Source of the DNA: Circinella umbellata
Lineage: Eukaryota; Mucoromycota; Mucoromycetes; Mucorales; Lichtheimiaceae
DNA length: 64,000 nt
Assembly: GCA_025093555.1 (NCBI GenBank)
Contig: JAIWNF010000015.1
Location: forward strand, 682,001 to 746,000
Direction: 5' to 3'
Each line of letters begins with the position of its first letter. The first letter of the stretch is position 1. A program made the translations under genes and the position numbers. Of this stretch, positions 32,058-43,990 are shown in pieces. The notes beneath the pieces are model-generated. The model was not told where the DNA came from. It saw only the letters and a program-made list of their open reading frames with translations, and ran no database searches.

Positions 32058-35019
32058 CGACGCTCCTAATTGTCCACACTAATGACGTCGACAAATTTTT
32101 GTTTTATTCAGAGACTGTCATTCCCAGGAATGTTTTTATTTCAGACGCATTTCGCCCAGGGGCAAATAATAAATCGCGCATCTTTCCCATCTTTATGGGT
32201 AGATTCGCATTCCTATTCATTATTTTCTTTATTCCTCATTATCTGTATTTATCGTGAACAATCAAACTAACAACACACTTTATATTGTACACAAACGACC
32301 TCCTGTTGACTGGGTCAGTTCCCCTATGGAGTTAACTTTTCACAATGAATATAATTTTAATAAATGGTTTGCTGAAGAAGCTTCTTGCCATGCGACTTGG
32401 AACAAGAAAAAAAGCACAATCTCAACTGCAGCTCCTTCAACTTTATTCACAAAAGATACTCCTAGTCCCAAAAAAAAAATTGATTGGTCTCTTTTGTACG
32501 TCTGTGATCATAGTCATAAATTGTCTTCCATCCCCCCAACAACCAAAAAACGTCGAACAAATGTATCAAAACACACTGGTTGTACTGCAAAAATAAAAGT
32601 TACCAAACGTGCTGTTGATGGTATTATTGAAGTAACGTATCATTGGACCCATGGTGGTCATAATCCTTTCAGTGAACAGGATATTAAAGAATCAAGACTT
32701 CTATTTAATGTTAAGAATTGGATTGAAAAACATGTTGAAGAAAAGAAAGATTGGAGAGGAATGAAAGACTTATTACAGTTGTCGAATGAAGAAATGAATG
32801 AGGTATGTATAACTGGAATGCTTAAATATGTAGTTATCTAGGATGCGATATCTAATTTGCTGTTTGATTAGTTTGAAAATGAAATAAATGTAGATCCAAA
32901 TGTTTTGAAAATACCAGCTGCTCTCCGTGTACATCGCCATGATATTGTAAATCAAATCCACCAACGCTTAATTAATATTTCAAGAAAACATCGATTTGAC
33001 AAACAAAGCACCCAAGCCTGGATTGATATCCTTAAAGAAAAAGGTTATAATACCTTATTTGAAATTACTACTACATCTGAAGCTGACGAAAAGGCTAATG
33101 GATCTAAAAAAGAACTATTAATGGTTGCATGGGTCGCTCCATGGCAGAAAAAGGTATAAATTTGTATTTTGTTTTTGTTTTATATTATTTTTGATATATG
33201 CTCTTTTACTAATGTTTTTTTACACAGATATTATTGAAACAAGAGGATATTAACCTCGATTCTACACATAAAACATGTGTATCATTCTTATCTGACCATG
33301 GTGATTGCTATTTGTTTTCACTTGTTACTAGGAGTGATGTCACGAACAAAGGTTGTCCTGTTGCTTTTTTTATTATGAATTCTGAATCTTCATTTACTAT
33401 TAGTCATTGGCTCTCATGGCTTAAGTTCGAATGTGGGTTTTATCCCAAACGTATCATGATCAATTGTAGTGTAACTGAAATGGATGCTATTTTGTCTACG
33501 TTTGGTACCGAAGTCCAAGTTCTAGTTTGCCATTGGCATATTCGACGAGCATGGGAAAAGAAAGTTAAATAGGTACGTTACTAACTTAAATAACTTTTGC
33601 TTGGATACATAAACATTTTCTCTAACAGATCATTGATAGATCAAAAGCTCGATTAGTACTGCAGATTCTAAAGCTTTACGTAAAAAAGCTCGTGTTTATT
33701 TAAGTTCATTGATGTACACAAAGGATCCAGAAGAATTTGATGTAAAATAGAACGAATTTAGACAGCATTACCTTGTTGAAGATATAACGTTTTATACATA
33801 CATGTTTGATTATTATTATCCTAAGAGAGAAAAGTGGAGTAAGGCGTGGCGAGAGGTATGTAATATTACTAAAACAAACTATAATTATAACTTTTTTTAT
33901 CTAATCTTTCAATCATATAGGGTGTTCAATTCCATACAAATAATCTCATTGAATCGTGGCATAATCAATTAAAAACTCATTATCTCAAAAGAACAAGGAA
34001 ACATAGAATTGATTATATTGTCTGGGTTCTTACTCAAGTTGTTGATTGCGCATATAGACAATCTATACTTTAAGTATTTCATGGATTCGAAGATGTGAGC
34101 TTAATGAAAGAAGAAAAAAAACAGCATACAACGGCATATGAGCTTGATGATGATACCGCTGCAGATTATATTTCAATTGTAGATGCTCAAAAAGTAAGTA
34201 AAAACGCGTTATAAGAACTGTTTCATGTTCTAATGATTAATGAGTAATCTATTGTATATATAGATATACGTAAAGTCGTTTACAAAAGAAAATATCTATT
34301 ATGAAATTGTTGTTCGAGAAGGCGTTTTGCATTCGTGTACCTGTCCTGACTTTTATTTTAATCATATATTATGTAAACATATTTTCCTTTGCAATCGCGT
34401 TCGTGATATTCCTCTTCATCGTGTTGGTATCTCTCGTTCAATACAACCAGTTAGACCTGTCAACAAAGCTGATAATGGAAAAATCGAAGAAATTCGTTTA
34501 CAAGAGCTCAGAAAAAATATCTTAACAAAAATAACATCATCAGTAGACATGTTAAACCATACTTTATTGAATATGACGCCTGATCAATTAGAAGAATGTA
34601 ATCAAGCAACGCAAAATTTAAATAATATTTTACAAAATGTGATAGATCCAAGAAATGCAGTTAGAAAACAAAAATAAATAATAATTTAATCACTCCACTT
34701 ATAATATATAAATACAATAAAAATAAAGAACCCACTTATACTTTTCTGGATTATATACATAAAACTACTTTGTTAAATTTTTTTGTGATAATTCGAGAGT
34801 TTTGAATTAAGTGAAAACGTTGTTGAAGTATTTCAATAAGAAAGTTTTACTTGGTTTTTTTGTCTAAGTCAAACTAATAATGAGGACTTAGTTTTTTTTT
34901 GTATGTACTGGATTCCTACTTCAATTTTATCTCAGCAGTCCCAATTTGTACGGCCATTTTGCATTTTGGAGAGCAGTCCCGATTTGGTGTCGTCATTAGC
35001 GTGGACAAAAATCGGCATT
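32058..35019 (+). mobile_element. MULE 2 (right arm)
   Basis: 2962 bases, exactly the length of the left copy, flanked by CCAGAAAGTC at 32048-32057 and 35020-35029. Confidence 0.85.
32254..34677 (+). pseudogene. MULE 2 transposase with SWIM finger (right arm)
   Basis: Mirror of 19257-21680. Coding blocks lie at 32254-32799, about 32872-33153, 33229-33573, about 33643-33855, 33921-34192 and 34263-34677, separated by short introns. The stops after EKKVK, in FDVKxNEF and after QSIL are the same as on the left, so they predate the duplication. The SWIM finger CTCPDFYFNHILCKHIF is intact. Confidence 0.8.
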
Positions 35020-35622
35020 CCAGAAAGTCACTTAAAACCAAGTCACAAATTTCTTTTTTGGAGTTCAGATGGGGGGATGAAAGAAAACTTTTTTTTTTCA
35101 AAGCCATTTTCTTAAAAATTTCTCTGTTCAACAAAAAAATTACTAAGTCCATTCACAAAAAAAAAAAAATTATTAAGTCCATTCTATTCAAAGAAAAAAA
35201 GTTACCAAGTCCATTTACAAAAAGAAAATTAAAGTCGTCAAGAAAATAAAATGACAAAAAGAACATTTTCACAATACATTTTCAACAAACATGTTTAAAA
35301 CATTTTATTTTGATACTTTTAAGTATCAGGGAAAGGAAAGGAAAAGGAATATATAACAAAAAAAAAGGCGAATAAAAAAATATAAGTATAAGAAAAGAAA
35401 AAATTATGAGAAAAATAAGAGAACTTCAATGTTGTTTATCAGGGCGTTTATGTGGATCAGTTATTTTTCCAAGTTCGAGTGTGTATTATTTAAAAGAAGT
35501 ATCATTTGTTCTAATTGTTCATTATTTGCTTTGGATTTTCTCTTTGTAACATGATTATAACATCTATCAAGAGCTTGTGATAATAATTGTTGTAATTCTT
35601 GGTTCGTGTTTGGGTCAATATG

Positions 35623-37631
35623 TTATTGTGGTGGGATAGGAGCAATAGGATTGTATTTCAAAGCATGTGTTTGAATAGGGATTTGGTTGATGCGATTGAC
35701 AAGAAACATATGTTTACAGATGATATAAGATAAATTGAAATCAGGACATGTACATGAAACAATAGTAAACTCGGCAGGACCACATTGCTGTAAAGATAAT
35801 AAATAATAGGTAGTTGATGTTGTAAAAGACTTGCATTCAATTATATTACCATTAATTGTTACCATATTACGTGCATCTTCTTCAGACAGATCATAAGCGA
35901 GTTTTTTTCTTGTTCTTTCCTTTGTTGACAACCAGATAGGTTTGATCCCATGTCTTATTTGATATGCATCTCTGCAAAAATCCAATTCCACTTTTTCAGC
36001 TAATATATATATAATGCGATCAACACGATGATTATGAGGACGACCAAGATACATGGTTTTTAAATGACTATGCCAACTTTCTATTAAATTATTTGTATTA
36101 AATATAGCATTCTAATAAAAAAAATAATCACAGTTAGTAACATTCTTTAAATATATTCATATTAATAGCTGATTAATACATGAACCGTTAATACATACAG
36201 GTCTTCAAGCTTTACACCATTTTTCTCTTTTGGGGTACCAATATTGGTATATATAATCATAGAATTCAACATAACCATTTACATCGTGCCACATTGATTT
36301 AAACAAATCCCATAGAAGCTCAAACAAATCAATACTATCACAATTCATCAAAAGATTCAAAGAATTACGAGCTTGCCATTGTTGTTCTTTTGTTTCATGT
36401 GTAAAATAAAACCAAATTCACTTACCATTTTTTTTATATGTTTCTCCCATTCTCTTTTAATGTGCCAATGACACAAAAGAACCTAAACAACATCACCATA
36501 TACTTGGTTTATAGCATTTATTTCAACAGGACTACAATCGATCATTATAGACTTAGGGACAAAGTTGATGACACTTTTTAACCATTCAAACCAACTAGCA
36601 ACAGAGACTGTGGTTTCCAAGTTTGTCATCATAAACCCAACAGGACAACCTTTGTTTGTATCAAGATTTTTGCAAACAATGGTAAATAAATAGCAACTAT
36701 CAGAACTTCGAATAAATGATTTACATGTTTTATGTGTCGAATCAACACAAACAATATTCTGCCTTTGAAGAATCTAAAAAGAAATACCATAATAATCAAT
36801 ATCGAATCAATCAAAATAAATCATCAATTAACAACAGATCATTTTTACTTACTGGTTTTTGCCATTTGGATATCCAAGCAATTGTAAATCTATTATTATC
36901 TTCATCAATGTTTGACAATAGATCATATCATTCATCATCAAGATACTTAAGCCAAAGACATACACTATCTTTATCAAGTGCTGCTTTTTTTGAAAGTCGA
37001 GCAAGTTTTGTTTGAATGAGATTTTGGACGTCTTTATAATGAATAAGTTCTGACACAGGCAACAAGTTTGGGTTATTATCAAGCTATACGTTTGTTTTTT
37101 ATAACAATTAGTATTACATCATTATTATCATATATTAAGTTTACAAACATACATAATCTCTTTCTTTACGCGTCAAATGCAATGCATTCTGTATAGCTTC
37201 CCAGTCCATATTTTTATCAACACGTTCAATACGTAATCCATTTGCGAGCTTCTTCAGGTAAACGAGATGTAATAATACTTTCTGAATTTGTAGGATCATG
37301 ATTATGGTGATACCAATAATAAACAGCTTCGTATGAATCATCTGAATACTTATACAAATCAATCTTGGCAGGACAATCAACTTTAGGAATCATTTTGGAT
37401 GGATCACGTTTGCGTTTTTTAGAAGGAGATATTGATGATGATGACGACGAAGAAGAAGCACTTGATGCTTTACAAGGTTTTCCACCATGGTTACAAATAA
37501 AACGATACTTCATTTGATATACAGCAGGACGGCCAATTGTTTCTGATTTTTCATTGTTATTATTATCATTATCATTATTATTGTTGCTATTATTGATGCT
37601 GTTGCTATAGTTATTGTTATTATCATTGGTA

Positions 37632-37662
<31 letters not shown>

Positions 37663-38360
37663 TACTATTGTTGTATTATAAGAACATTATCTCTTTATCC
37701 CAGATGAAATAAGAAATCATATTTAAAATATTTAAAATACAGACGTGAACAGAACTCAATTCTAAAAAGGAAACTGAGTAAAATCGCATAACGATGTCCT
37801 GCGCCTCGTCAACTTAAATTAAAGAATAAAAGAGAGTATCATGGCTAAGCCCAATATACTTCAGAACAGTAGCTATAGTAACCTTCTCAATATTAATGAC
37901 TAATATCAAGTACCCGACTTTACTATCAATCACCCACATCATGCTATTAACTAAGCCCCATAACTCATAGAATAGAAATCATATAAATACGGGTTGTAAA
38001 TATTATTTTAAAGAAATAACTTTATTCTAGTTTCTAAATTATTATTAAAGATATATAACAAAGTCTCAAAGGATTTATACATTGTCTGTTTTTATTTCCT
38101 ACTTTTATTAAAATAACCAAATATCACAACTATTATTATTATTATTACTTAGTTGCTTTGCCTAAGCTAAAACCATTACGAATAAATGTGGCATAATTTT
38201 GAGGAACTGTTTTAAATCATGACTGCCATTTTTCTTTAGTGTTAAAGCTTTTACAAAAAGGATGTACGTCGTAATTGGGAGTTTCTTTTGAGATAAAACC
38301 TAGTTCGTCAAGTAACGAACCTTTAGAGAAATGTTGGGGGTTTGAAGGAATAGCAGCCAT
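35623..38360 (-). pseudogene. MULE 1 transposase (right arm), further split by an insertion
   Basis: Mirror of 15990-18283, with the same stops and shifts. In addition, the AAT microsatellite that encodes its Asn tract is split by the 461-base insertion at 37670-38130, separating the N-terminal piece (38160-38360) from the zinc-finger and core part. One visible difference from the left copy is FLVNRINQ here for FLVNCINQ. Confidence 0.85.
37670..38130. mobile_element. 461-base LTR-like insertion unique to the right arm
   Basis: It sits inside the AAT/ATT microsatellite of MULE 1 and is absent at the equivalent left position (about 16220). The ends are GTTGT ... ACAAC, with TATT on both sides (37666-37669, 38131-38134), although the repeat context makes the duplication ambiguous. 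There is an internal TATAAATACGGG. No coding capacity. Best explained as a solo LTR, possibly Ty1/copia-like. Confidence 0.6.
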
Positions 38361-39094
38361 GGTCAAAGAGGAAAGGTAAACAAACAAAAAAAAAGTTTTA
38401 TAAAAATTGCAGATGTATAATTTAATTTACGTCACGACTTTCAGGAGATTTTTAGCTACGCCGCCCATCTATACTGTGCCGCTTGTTCTTTAATTGTGCG
38501 TTGCATCGCGTCAGTTGAGTCACGAGCAACTGATACCCAAAAATCATCAATAAACGTTGTTTCTAAAACCTATACTTGGTAACGAATATGAGATCTCCAA
38601 TTACTTGTAATTATAAAACAAAAGTCTCGCAGTTACCTGGAAATCATATTCTGAATAGCATTTCGCCCAATCCTTCATTTGCTCGTCATCATCGTCCTTT
38701 AAAATCTCTATCACGTCTTTCAACACTTTTGTAGCGAAATTACGAGCCGAAGCCTTGAATTGAAAATGTGAGAAAAATGCAACTGGTTCAAAACCATGGG
38801 GAGCAAGACTGGAGCTTTTGACAAAGTCGATATGGCTTTGATTCCTAGTTAGGTTATTCAATTAAAATGACGTTCATAGAGTAGCATAGTAATGGCTGTA
38901 ACCTAGCAACTCATATACTTATATGGTAACGGAATCTTGGGAATTGATATGAACGAAAGAAAGGTGTGGTGGAACTCGTGTGACAGGTGATTTCCTTAAA
39001 GTAAAATAGATCTCAGTTCGGTTAAAAACAAAAAAAACAATGCTTCTGTAGTAACCAATATCCTCATTCGTTGTATATATTTACCACTTTTAAC

Positions 39095-39710
39095 TGATTT
39101 TTTTCAGATAAATTAGCACTAGCTATCTTCGATTCTCTTCCACAACAACACCAATACTACTCTACCACAAATACAATTATTTGCGATGACTTCAATGTAC
39201 GATTTGCTATGATCACCTCTGACACTGCCTTAAACAGTCAAGGAAACAAGATGATAATTTAGATTGACAGCCAACATTTACAAGTATAAAATATTAAACT
39301 AGCATATGGAAAATTAGCTTTCATCAGACCTCTTGGTAGTAGTATCTGTGACTTATATATGAGCACGAATACCTGCTAACCCAACACTAACCATCTGAGA
39401 CACCTTAAACTCAAACAAAAAGGTGCATTTTAGTTTTGATGCTGATGCTAATCTTCCCTTCATAAATAATTATAGAAAGCATAAGCAAACTGAAAGACTC
39501 TGCCATCCATGAAAATTATCAAACAGCAATCAGCACCAACTTACAATCTCTCCGCAACAAACTATAGTGCCTCGCGGACTTACCACCATCACCTACATCA
39601 AACACTAAGAACCAAGAAGATGTTGAGAACTTAACAAAACAGTTTTATCAAAATATATACAACTCATTAGATCAAACTATAGGATGGCTTTTTTTTAAAA
39701 AAATTCAAGA
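39095..39710 (+). pseudogene. LINE endonuclease-like remnant (right arm)
   Basis: Plus-strand mirror of 14640-15250. TIICDDFNVRFAMITSDTAL lies at about 39171-39230, the SSICDLYMST block at about 39340 and a YNSLDQTIG piece at about 39650-39690. Stops and shifts are shared with the left copy. Confidence 0.45.
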
Positions 39711-39900
39711 TGAATTTTATTGACAGCTGCAGAAATGGGATAAATAACAGCGGTTGGAAATTCACATACAAGACAAGATACAAACAGTGTGATTCTATGG
39801 CACAAAGAGAATCAGAAGTGAAGGGGGAGAAGAAAGAAACACGAAAAAGGAGGGGTATTATCGAAGAGATAAACTATGCTATTTTGTTTTTTTTTGTATA

Positions 39901-40649
39901 CCTGCTCTCATGATGCGAATTAAATCCAGAGGGATGCTCCATATATGGAGCGTGAGCTGAGTAAAAAATTAAAAAAAAAAAAGAGCCAAAAGTGATGTAG
40001 TTCAAAGTAAAGTTAGATTTTTATTGACTATTTATTGGATAAATTAAATGAATAAACGTATCCTGACAATTATGATAAAATATAGCTAACTTACTATTCT
40101 TATAGAAATAAAAGAAAAAGGTAAAGAGAAAAGAAAGAGGGGCTGAGAGGGCAAAAGTGAAACATCATAAAATATAGAAAATCAAGCTTATGGGAAAAAT
40201 TCGTATCTATTAAGAGTACGCAATAATGATAATCTGAACTTTTATCAAAACCACCTCAAAAGGCTCTTTTTTTCTCCCAAATTAGGACAAGCTAAAGTGC
40301 CTTGTACATATGCTGCACATTTCTTGAGTCCTATATTTCTTAAACTTCTTCCAAAATTTATATTCAAAATGGCATAACAACCAACACATAATTTTTATTT
40401 CAGAATGCAACAAGTGTGGAATTTAAATAGTTCTACTGATGGTAATTTAGAAAATGTTACACCTCGATCTTTCTAGTTGAAACAAAGTAAGGGGATCGTA
40501 GTTGTTATTGTTCATATTATTGGGAACGCATCTCTCAAGCTTCTTAGATAGTTTGACACATTCAAATTCAGATAAAAAAATTTTCCTACACAGCTCACGC
40601 TCCATATATGGAGCATCCCTCTGGATTTAATTCGCATCCTGAGAGCCGG
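39901..40649. mobile_element. MITE with palindromic termini, TA-flanked (right arm)
   Basis: Mirror of 13702-14449. TA borders are at 39899-39900 and 40650-40651. The termini have CCTGCTCTCA on one side and TGAGAGCCGG on the other, so one base in this copy's right end differs from the left arm. Confidence 0.8.
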
Positions 40650-41039
40650 TACTAACTAAAATATAATAATTCTTCTTCTCTTTATACCTTCAAATCCAAG
40701 TATTCTACTTTCAATTTTTTTTTCAGGATAGGGTAATATTTGAATTTAACTAAAATATTTTTTAAAAAAAGATTGATACCAATTGGGAGGGTGTACCACA
40801 TTTTCAGACTTTGCTTCGTCAACAATCATATTGTAAGTGAAAAAATTGAATTGACAATAGCTGTGCTTGATGTTTGTTGAGCTCGTGGTTTATAATAGTA
40901 TTTTTCAAAGGTATCTGTTGTTTCCAACACATATTATTCATAAGATAATTATTTGTCATTTTCTATCACTAAGTTCCAGACAATTGAGGTAGTTCATTGG
41001 ACTTACCGAACCTGAATTGATAGAGTGCTGTGATCATAA

Positions 41040-41525
41040 TTCTCTTTTTATTGCCGAAACATAACAAATGAAATAAAATATAATAATTTTTTTTTCTCTA
41101 AATCTAATGTGTATTCTATTCTTGATCATTTTTCTTTCACTATGCTGGTCATAACCACTTCCACTGAATTTATCCATGACAGACCAAACATTAAACTCTA
41201 ATATCAACCAAGTTCAACAACTTGTGGACCAGGTGGCAAGGCAACAACGTCTTATATAAGAATTATATCAATCACGCACAGACCCTGTTGCTCAACCCCC
41301 TGTCCCACAGGTACCACATGACTTACCTGGACATCCTTCATTTGACTGGACCCCTTCTGTTCCCTTAACGTATCTGATGCCAACATTAGACCAATCTACC
41401 TTTACAAGCATGCTCGCTGCCGAGGAGCGCACGCAAATAATTGAACGATATCCACCTATACATGGTTTTACGTACAAACCTCCTGCTCCGGTGCCAGAAG
41501 CAGCAAGACTTTTCTCCGAAGCTAT
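41040..41525 (+). pseudogene. Retroelement gag/ORF1-like fragment B (right arm)
   Basis: Starts at 41176 (MTDQTLNSNINQVQQLVDQV), has an in-frame TAA after QQRLI, then continues through GHPSFDWTPSVPLTYLMPTL to AARLFSEA. The leader 41040-41175 is shared with fragment A's leader at 42867-43016. Confidence 0.6.
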
Positions 41526-41992
41526 GGTATATTCTCGGTCAGTAGGTTGTTGTCGAATGGAAGGGTTAACTGCCCGAAGAGAAAGTTGATTGCAGGCTTG
41601 GTTAATAGTACCCTCGGTATGTAAAATGAGAGTACGGATGTCATTAAGTGTAGCAAAAATATGCTCAACTTGATCAGGTTGTAAGAGGGGTAGAAGCATA
41701 TGGCCAAGGACATCCAGAGGATGTAGGACAGCTGATAAGTTGTATTGAAAATTGTCAAGAGAAGCATCCTCTGCTGCTTGACGTTTTCTAAACAAACGAG
41801 TGGCCTCAGGAACCCTTGCTGGTGCCTTGTACGTGAAACCATGAAGAGGGGGGGTAACGTTCGATAACTTGTATGCGCTCCTCGGCGGCGAGCGTGCTGG
41901 TAAATGTAGCTTGTTCTAAAGTAGGTATCAATTGAATCAATGTAGGTGAAGGGGTCCAATTCGAAAGATGGACGAACAGGTAGGTCATGTGG
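41525..41992 (-). pseudogene. Retroelement gag/ORF1-like fragment A, 3' part (right arm)
   Basis: Mirror of 12360-12830 and tail-to-tail with fragment B. It is separated from its own 5' part (42718-42866) by the 725-base LTR-like insertion. It has the same one-base frameshift before WTPSP. Asp replaces His in SLxNFQYNLS relative to the left copy. Confidence 0.6.
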
Positions 41993-42717
41993 TGTAACCC
42001 TTACATAAACAACTTTTCTTATTTTCTATTTTTATACACGAATATTCTGAATATTTATTCATATAAGAATATTCTCATTTCTATTACCTTTTACTCGAAT
42101 CAACCCATTGTACAACAACTTAATATAAATATCCCCCCAATTAATTAATTAAACAATCACATGTAATAACTGCGCGACATTAAACAGTTGCTGCGGATGT
42201 AATTGCGTAACATTAGAAAGTTACTGCAGAACAATATAAACCCCAACTTTTTAAACCAAATAAAAATCATCAATTTGAAGTTGTATCAAATTATTTATCT
42301 ATCTAAAGATACAGAAATCTTTTATTTTCTATTGATCATGCAACACCGTATATTGGGTTGTTTTAATTATTTTATTTATCCAAGAGATTAGCTTAAGATC
42401 ATTATATTATTTATTACATATATATATTTGTTGACTACATATTAAACGTAGTATTTGAATTTAATAACAACTGAAATCACATTATAAAGACTCAATACAT
42501 ACAGACATAATATCTCTGTACTAGATTTGATTATATTAAAATCATTATCGCTTAACATATACTATCTCAAAAGAACTTGAGTTATCTTAATAAACAATTA
42601 CGTTGTAATATACGATAATATTACTGGTGCTCACTATAAAAATACATAAGCATCTGTTGTAGCTGAATAAATATATTTACTTATAAATTTAATATAAAAA
42701 CATCCACACCGGCTACA
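41993..42717. mobile_element. 725-base solo-LTR-like element, complete
   Basis: Begins TGTAACCC and ends GGCTACA. The ends are TG...CA with an inverted TGTARCC, and GTGG stands on both sides (41989-41992, 42718-42721). It interrupts gag fragment A precisely between VPPVPx and HDLPVRPSF. It contains TATA-like stretches but no ORF of note. It spans the outer edge of the giant inverted repeat at 42266. Confidence 0.65.
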
Positions 42718-43016
42718 GTGGTACCGGTGGTACAGGGGGATGGACAGCAGTGTCTGTGCGAGCTTGATAAAGATCTTCAAGCAATTGTTGTTGGCGCGCG
42801 TGCCACCTGTTCCATTAGTTGTTGGATTTGAGTAGTAGTATCAGGGTTCATAGGTTGGTCAGACATGGATAATTTTTACAATGAAAGCGGTTCTGACCGG
42901 CGTAGCGAAAGAAAAATGATCAAGGTTCCATGATAGTATTCACATTAGTTTTATAAAAAAAAGAAAAAAAAATTATGTATTTATTTTATTTGTTATGTTT
43001 CGGTAATAAAAAAAAA
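42718..43016 (-). pseudogene. Retroelement gag/ORF1-like fragment A, 5' part and leader
   Basis: Start codon at 42866 on the minus strand (MSDQPMNPDTTTQIQQLMEQ), then one extra base in the VAR/QQQLL region, and QARTDTAVHPPVPPVP up to the insertion. The leader to about 43016 matches the leader of fragment B (GTTATGTTTCGGYAATAAAAA). It lies outside the inverted repeat, so it exists only on this side. Confidence 0.6.
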
Positions 43017-43017
43017 T

Positions 43018-43202
43018 TAGTAATAATAATAATAATAGTAATAGTAATAGTAATAGTAATAGTAATAGTAATAGTAATAGTAATAGTAATAGTAATAGTA
43101 ATAGTAATAGTAATAGTAATAGTAATAGTAATAGTAATAGTAATAGTAATAGTAATAGTAATAGTAATAGTAATAGTAATAGTAATAGTAATAGTAATAG
43201 TA

Positions 43203-43284
<82 letters not shown>

Positions 43285-43311
43285 TGATGATGATGATGAT
43301 GATGATGATAG
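43018..43311. repeat. Long microsatellite: (TAATAG)n, (TAA)n, (TGA)n
   Basis: About 290 bases: a short (TAA) start, then about 29 TAATAG hexamers to about 43210, then about 24 TAA units and nine or ten TGA units. It begins right at the 5' end of the retroelement leader. The long open frames across it are artefacts of the repeat. Confidence 0.9.
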
Positions 43312-43324
43312 TATAAAAATGCTT

Positions 43325-43990
43325 TTAATTTTTATACGTTACACTAGCTTAATACGTATCATCGGCTGCTGCAAGTAACTCGTAATTTATCTTTTTTATT
43401 TGTGGTTTCCCACCATCACCTTCTACTGTAATCGGAATTTTTTCATTTTGAACTATGGGGTGCTTTTTTCTATGTATATACTTCCATGCAGCCTTGTGGA
43501 TTTTTGGATCCCTGCTGAGAAATTCCTAGATTGTCAATGACTTGCGCGAAATAGGATGCCAAATCACCCTTGGAAATATTTTTGTTCTTACGGTTTGAAA
43601 AAGATTTCCATGAACGAAATATAATAATTCAGGTAGTGGCTGTCGAGCAGGTATGTCATGGTAGGTATAATTCTGATTCATGGATTGAATCAGAATAACT
43701 GGCTAGAGGTAAATTGAAATTATGCCCTGCAACTTGTATATGAAAAGCTAGACTAAACCAGTTTTCCTTGCAGCAAGCAGAACGTGTTCGTAATTGTGGT
43801 GAGAAACCATATGCAATTCTTTGAAGTAATCTGTTATATAAACCACAATGTCTATTACAAATATAATCAATGAAGATATCTCGATTATTTTTGACACACC
43901 AATATAATTTTCTTTGACATTTAAGTACTTTTCTTGATCTTTACGTATTGATAATATAACCCAAAGTTCTAGAGCCACACCAGCCAACCT
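43325..43990 (-). pseudogene. Unidentified gene fragment
   Basis: Minus-strand coding pieces in two or three frames: LQRIAYGFSPQLRTRSACC, FSLAFHIQVAGHNFNLPLAS, then HKAAWKYIHRKKHPIVQNEK and KINYELLAAADDTY followed by TAA. The last part reads like a genuine C terminus. At least one TAG and several shifts break it. I do not recognise the family; a retroelement or host gene origin is equally possible. Confidence 0.4.

Larger units (their letters stand above)
31817..38463 (-). mobile_element. MULE 1, carrying MULE 2 and an LTR-like insertion (right arm)
   Basis: Bounded by the target duplication CCCATCTAT (31808-31816 and 38464-38472). It is 416 bases longer than the left copy because of the insertion at 37670-38130. 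Confidence 0.85.
30158..38842 (-). pseudogene. Unrecognised multi-exon gene, interrupted by MULE 1 (right arm copy)
   Basis: Mirror copy of 15508-23775, with the same exon pieces, the same in-frame stop (GxTEESLGN) and the same MULE 1 insertion after QYRW. Small differences from the left copy include Arg for His in CSSKxVTIDL and Ala for Val near QxAPPKH in an alternative frame. Its exon order runs from 38842 down to 30158. Confidence 0.65.
29302..42266 (-). repeat. Giant inverted repeat, right arm (about 13 kb)
   Basis: Reverse complement of 12086-24633 with all nested elements in the same relative positions. It is longer by about 417 bases, mainly from the insertion at 37670-38130. On the outer side the LTR-like element continues without a break past 42266, whereas the left arm stops there. 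Confidence 0.95.

Noticed and set aside
12086..42266. Inverted repeat as an assembly or amplification artefact
   Set aside because: Unique spacer, scattered base differences, a one-sided 461-base insertion and an asymmetric outer edge argue for real DNA, though only long reads can prove it.
12086..42266. One giant transposon with 12.5 kb terminal repeats
   Set aside because: No matching target duplication at 12086 and 42266; the left edge cuts inside an LTR, so these are breakpoints and not element ends.
42975..43316. 113-codon Ile/Val-repeat frame
   Set aside because: It is produced entirely by the TAATAG/TAA microsatellite.
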